From assembly GCA_902766525.1 (NCBI GenBank), contig CACXDX010000045.1:1-5564 (forward strand): a stretch of 5,564 nt of DNA. The letters run 5' to 3'. The notes beneath the pieces were generated by a model, which saw only the letters and a list, made by a program, of their open reading frames with translations, made no database searches and was not told the origin of the DNA. Within the stretch, counting starts at the first letter, position 1. Each line of letters begins with the position of its first letter. Shown here piece after piece: positions 5,019 through 5,564 of this stretch. Source of the stretch: an uncultured Bacillota bacterium. Lineage in GTDB: Bacteria > Bacillota > Dehalobacteriia > UBA7702. Both the position numbers and the translations under genes were made by a program.

Positions 5019-5126
5019 ATCGGGGCGGTAAAAAAGGTGGGAAAAATAAATCGCCGACGAGAAAAAAATCCGAAGCGTTCCGGCCATAAAACACCTGCTC
5101 AGGATATTTCTCCACCTTAAACGCCG
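5019..5126. other. Non-coding spacer between divergent tRNA and nrdJ promoters
   Basis: About 108 A/G-rich bases lie between the two -35 boxes. I see no hairpin, no copy of the 4150-4165 palindrome, no sequence resembling an NrdR box, and no credible gene on either strand. Any upstream control site for the ribonucleotide reductase would be expected here but is not evident. Confidence 0.5.
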
Positions 5127-5162
5127 TTGACAAAAAAACCTAAAAATGGGATAATTTAAAGA
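5127..5162 (+). promoter_or_regulatory. Near-consensus sigma-A promoter of nrdJ
   Basis: TTGACA (5127-5132) and GATAAT (5150-5155) have the ideal 17-base spacing and predict a start near 5162. The leader to the ATG at 5238 is about 76 bases, too short for a cobalamin riboswitch, and no conserved B12-box is visible. Confidence 0.85.
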
Positions 5163-5237
5163 CAGAAACAGATCATCGTAACAGTAACCGGATTCGCGAA
5201 AAGATAAAATAAATACCATAGAAAAAGAGGGATCGAA

Positions 5238-5564
5238 ATGGAGATCAGTAAGAATGCCGAAGTCGTTTTGGAACGACGTTATCTGACCAGAGATGAAAAC
5301 GGAGAGCTCATCGAAACACCGGAAGGTCTTTTTCGCCGTGTGGCCAAAGCTCTGGCCGCTCCGGATAAAAATTACGACGCGGCGGCCGACTTGAGCAAAG
5401 TGGAAGAGGATTTTTTTGAATTGATGACCTCTATGCGGTTTTTGCCCAATTCGCCGACGCTGATGAATGCCGGAAAGGAACTCGGTCAGCTTTCCGCCTG
5501 CTTCGTTCTGCCGGTGGAGGATTCCATGGACTGCATCTTTGATACCATCAAAAATGCCGCGCTG
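5238..5564 (+). CDS. nrdJ: Class II (B12-dependent) ribonucleotide reductase, N-terminal part, cut by window end
   Basis: The first 109 codons are present and the frame is open at the window edge. The sequence matches the start of adenosylcobalamin-dependent ribonucleoside-diphosphate reductases: VLERRYL near residue 10, the ETPEGLFRRVA block at 26-36, and the strongly conserved FLPNSPTLMNAG (68-79) and GQLSACFVLPVEDSM (83-97). C88 is the expected N-terminal redox-active cysteine that is re-reduced after each turnover. The enzyme makes deoxyribonucleotides and generates its radical from adenosylcobalamin, so it works with or without oxygen; this fits an anaerobe with oxygen-defence genes nearby. 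Full-length proteins of this kind are several hundred residues long, so most of the gene, including the active-site and C-terminal cysteines, is outside the window. A GAGG element seven bases before the ATG serves as ribosome binding site. Confidence 0.93.
   Translation, partial: MEISKNAEVVLERRYLTRDENGELIETPEGLFRRVAKALAAPDKNYDAAADLSKVEEDFFELMTSMRFLPNSPTLMNAGKELGQLSACFVLPVEDSMDCIFDTIKNAAL

Noticed and set aside
4837..5219. Minus-strand open frames overlapping the tRNA and the nrdJ upstream region (4837-5133 and 4956-5219)
   Set aside because: Both run through the tRNA and its consensus promoter, lack a convincing ribosome binding site and show no domain.
5163..5237. Possible cobalamin riboswitch in the nrdJ leader
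   Set aside because: The leader is only about 75 bases and no conserved B12-box is visible; known cobalamin riboswitches are much longer.
1..5564. CRISPR array, insertion sequence, attachment site or phage genes
   Set aside because: No regularly spaced direct repeats, transposase or integrase motifs, or terminal inverted repeats were seen. The single tRNA has no duplicated 3' end nearby.

Overview
The window reads as chromosomal DNA of a strictly anaerobic bacterium, most likely a member of the Bacillota (Clostridia or Negativicutes). The reasons are strong AGGAGG-type ribosome binding sites, sigma-A-type promoters, roughly half G+C content (estimated by eye), and a classic anaerobe oxygen-defence set: superoxide reductase, rubredoxin, flavodiiron protein and rubrerythrin. 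A class II ribonucleotide reductase fits the same lifestyle. No mobile element, CRISPR array or rRNA is visible.

Layout. (1) 1-594, plus strand: the end of an unrecognised acidic protein, probably cut by the window edge. (2) 605-644: a strong bidirectional terminator between this gene and the convergent operon. (3) 703-4096, minus strand, read right to left: desulfoferrodoxin/superoxide reductase, rubredoxin, a small TM1266-type (iron-only hydrogenase regulator family) protein, flavodiiron protein FprA, and a 386-residue fusion of flavin reductase, rubredoxin and rubrerythrin. The two halves of this cluster are separated by a 176-base spacer (3083-3258) holding two inverted repeats. (4) 4097-4178: a compact divergent promoter region with a near-perfect palindrome. 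(5) 4179-4862, plus strand: a Crp/Fnr-family regulator, ended by a hairpin shared with the tRNA. (6) 4902-4976, minus strand: a CAU-anticodon tRNA with a consensus promoter. (7) 5238 to the window end, plus strand: the N-terminal 109 codons of a B12-dependent ribonucleotide reductase with its own consensus promoter.

How the genes work together. Superoxide reductase turns superoxide into hydrogen peroxide using electrons from rubredoxin. The rubrerythrin part of the fusion can reduce the peroxide to water. FprA reduces oxygen (or nitric oxide) to water (or nitrous oxide). The flavin reductase plus rubredoxin part of the fusion corresponds to Hrb, the known NADH-linked electron donor to FprA in Moorella. 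The gene set matches the five-gene Moorella thermoacetica cluster (rub, rbo, rbr, fprA, hrb), but here hrb and rbr are one gene, and a TM1266-type regulator has been inserted. The divergent Crp/Fnr protein is the obvious candidate regulator: the palindrome lies at -41.5 of the inferred superoxide reductase promoter and just downstream of the inferred start of the regulator's own transcript. That layout would suit activation of the operon and self-repression.

The most interesting points are the triple-domain fusion, the hydrogenase-type regulator inside an oxygen-defence operon, and the geometry of the divergent control region. I see no evidence of a wholly new kind of system.
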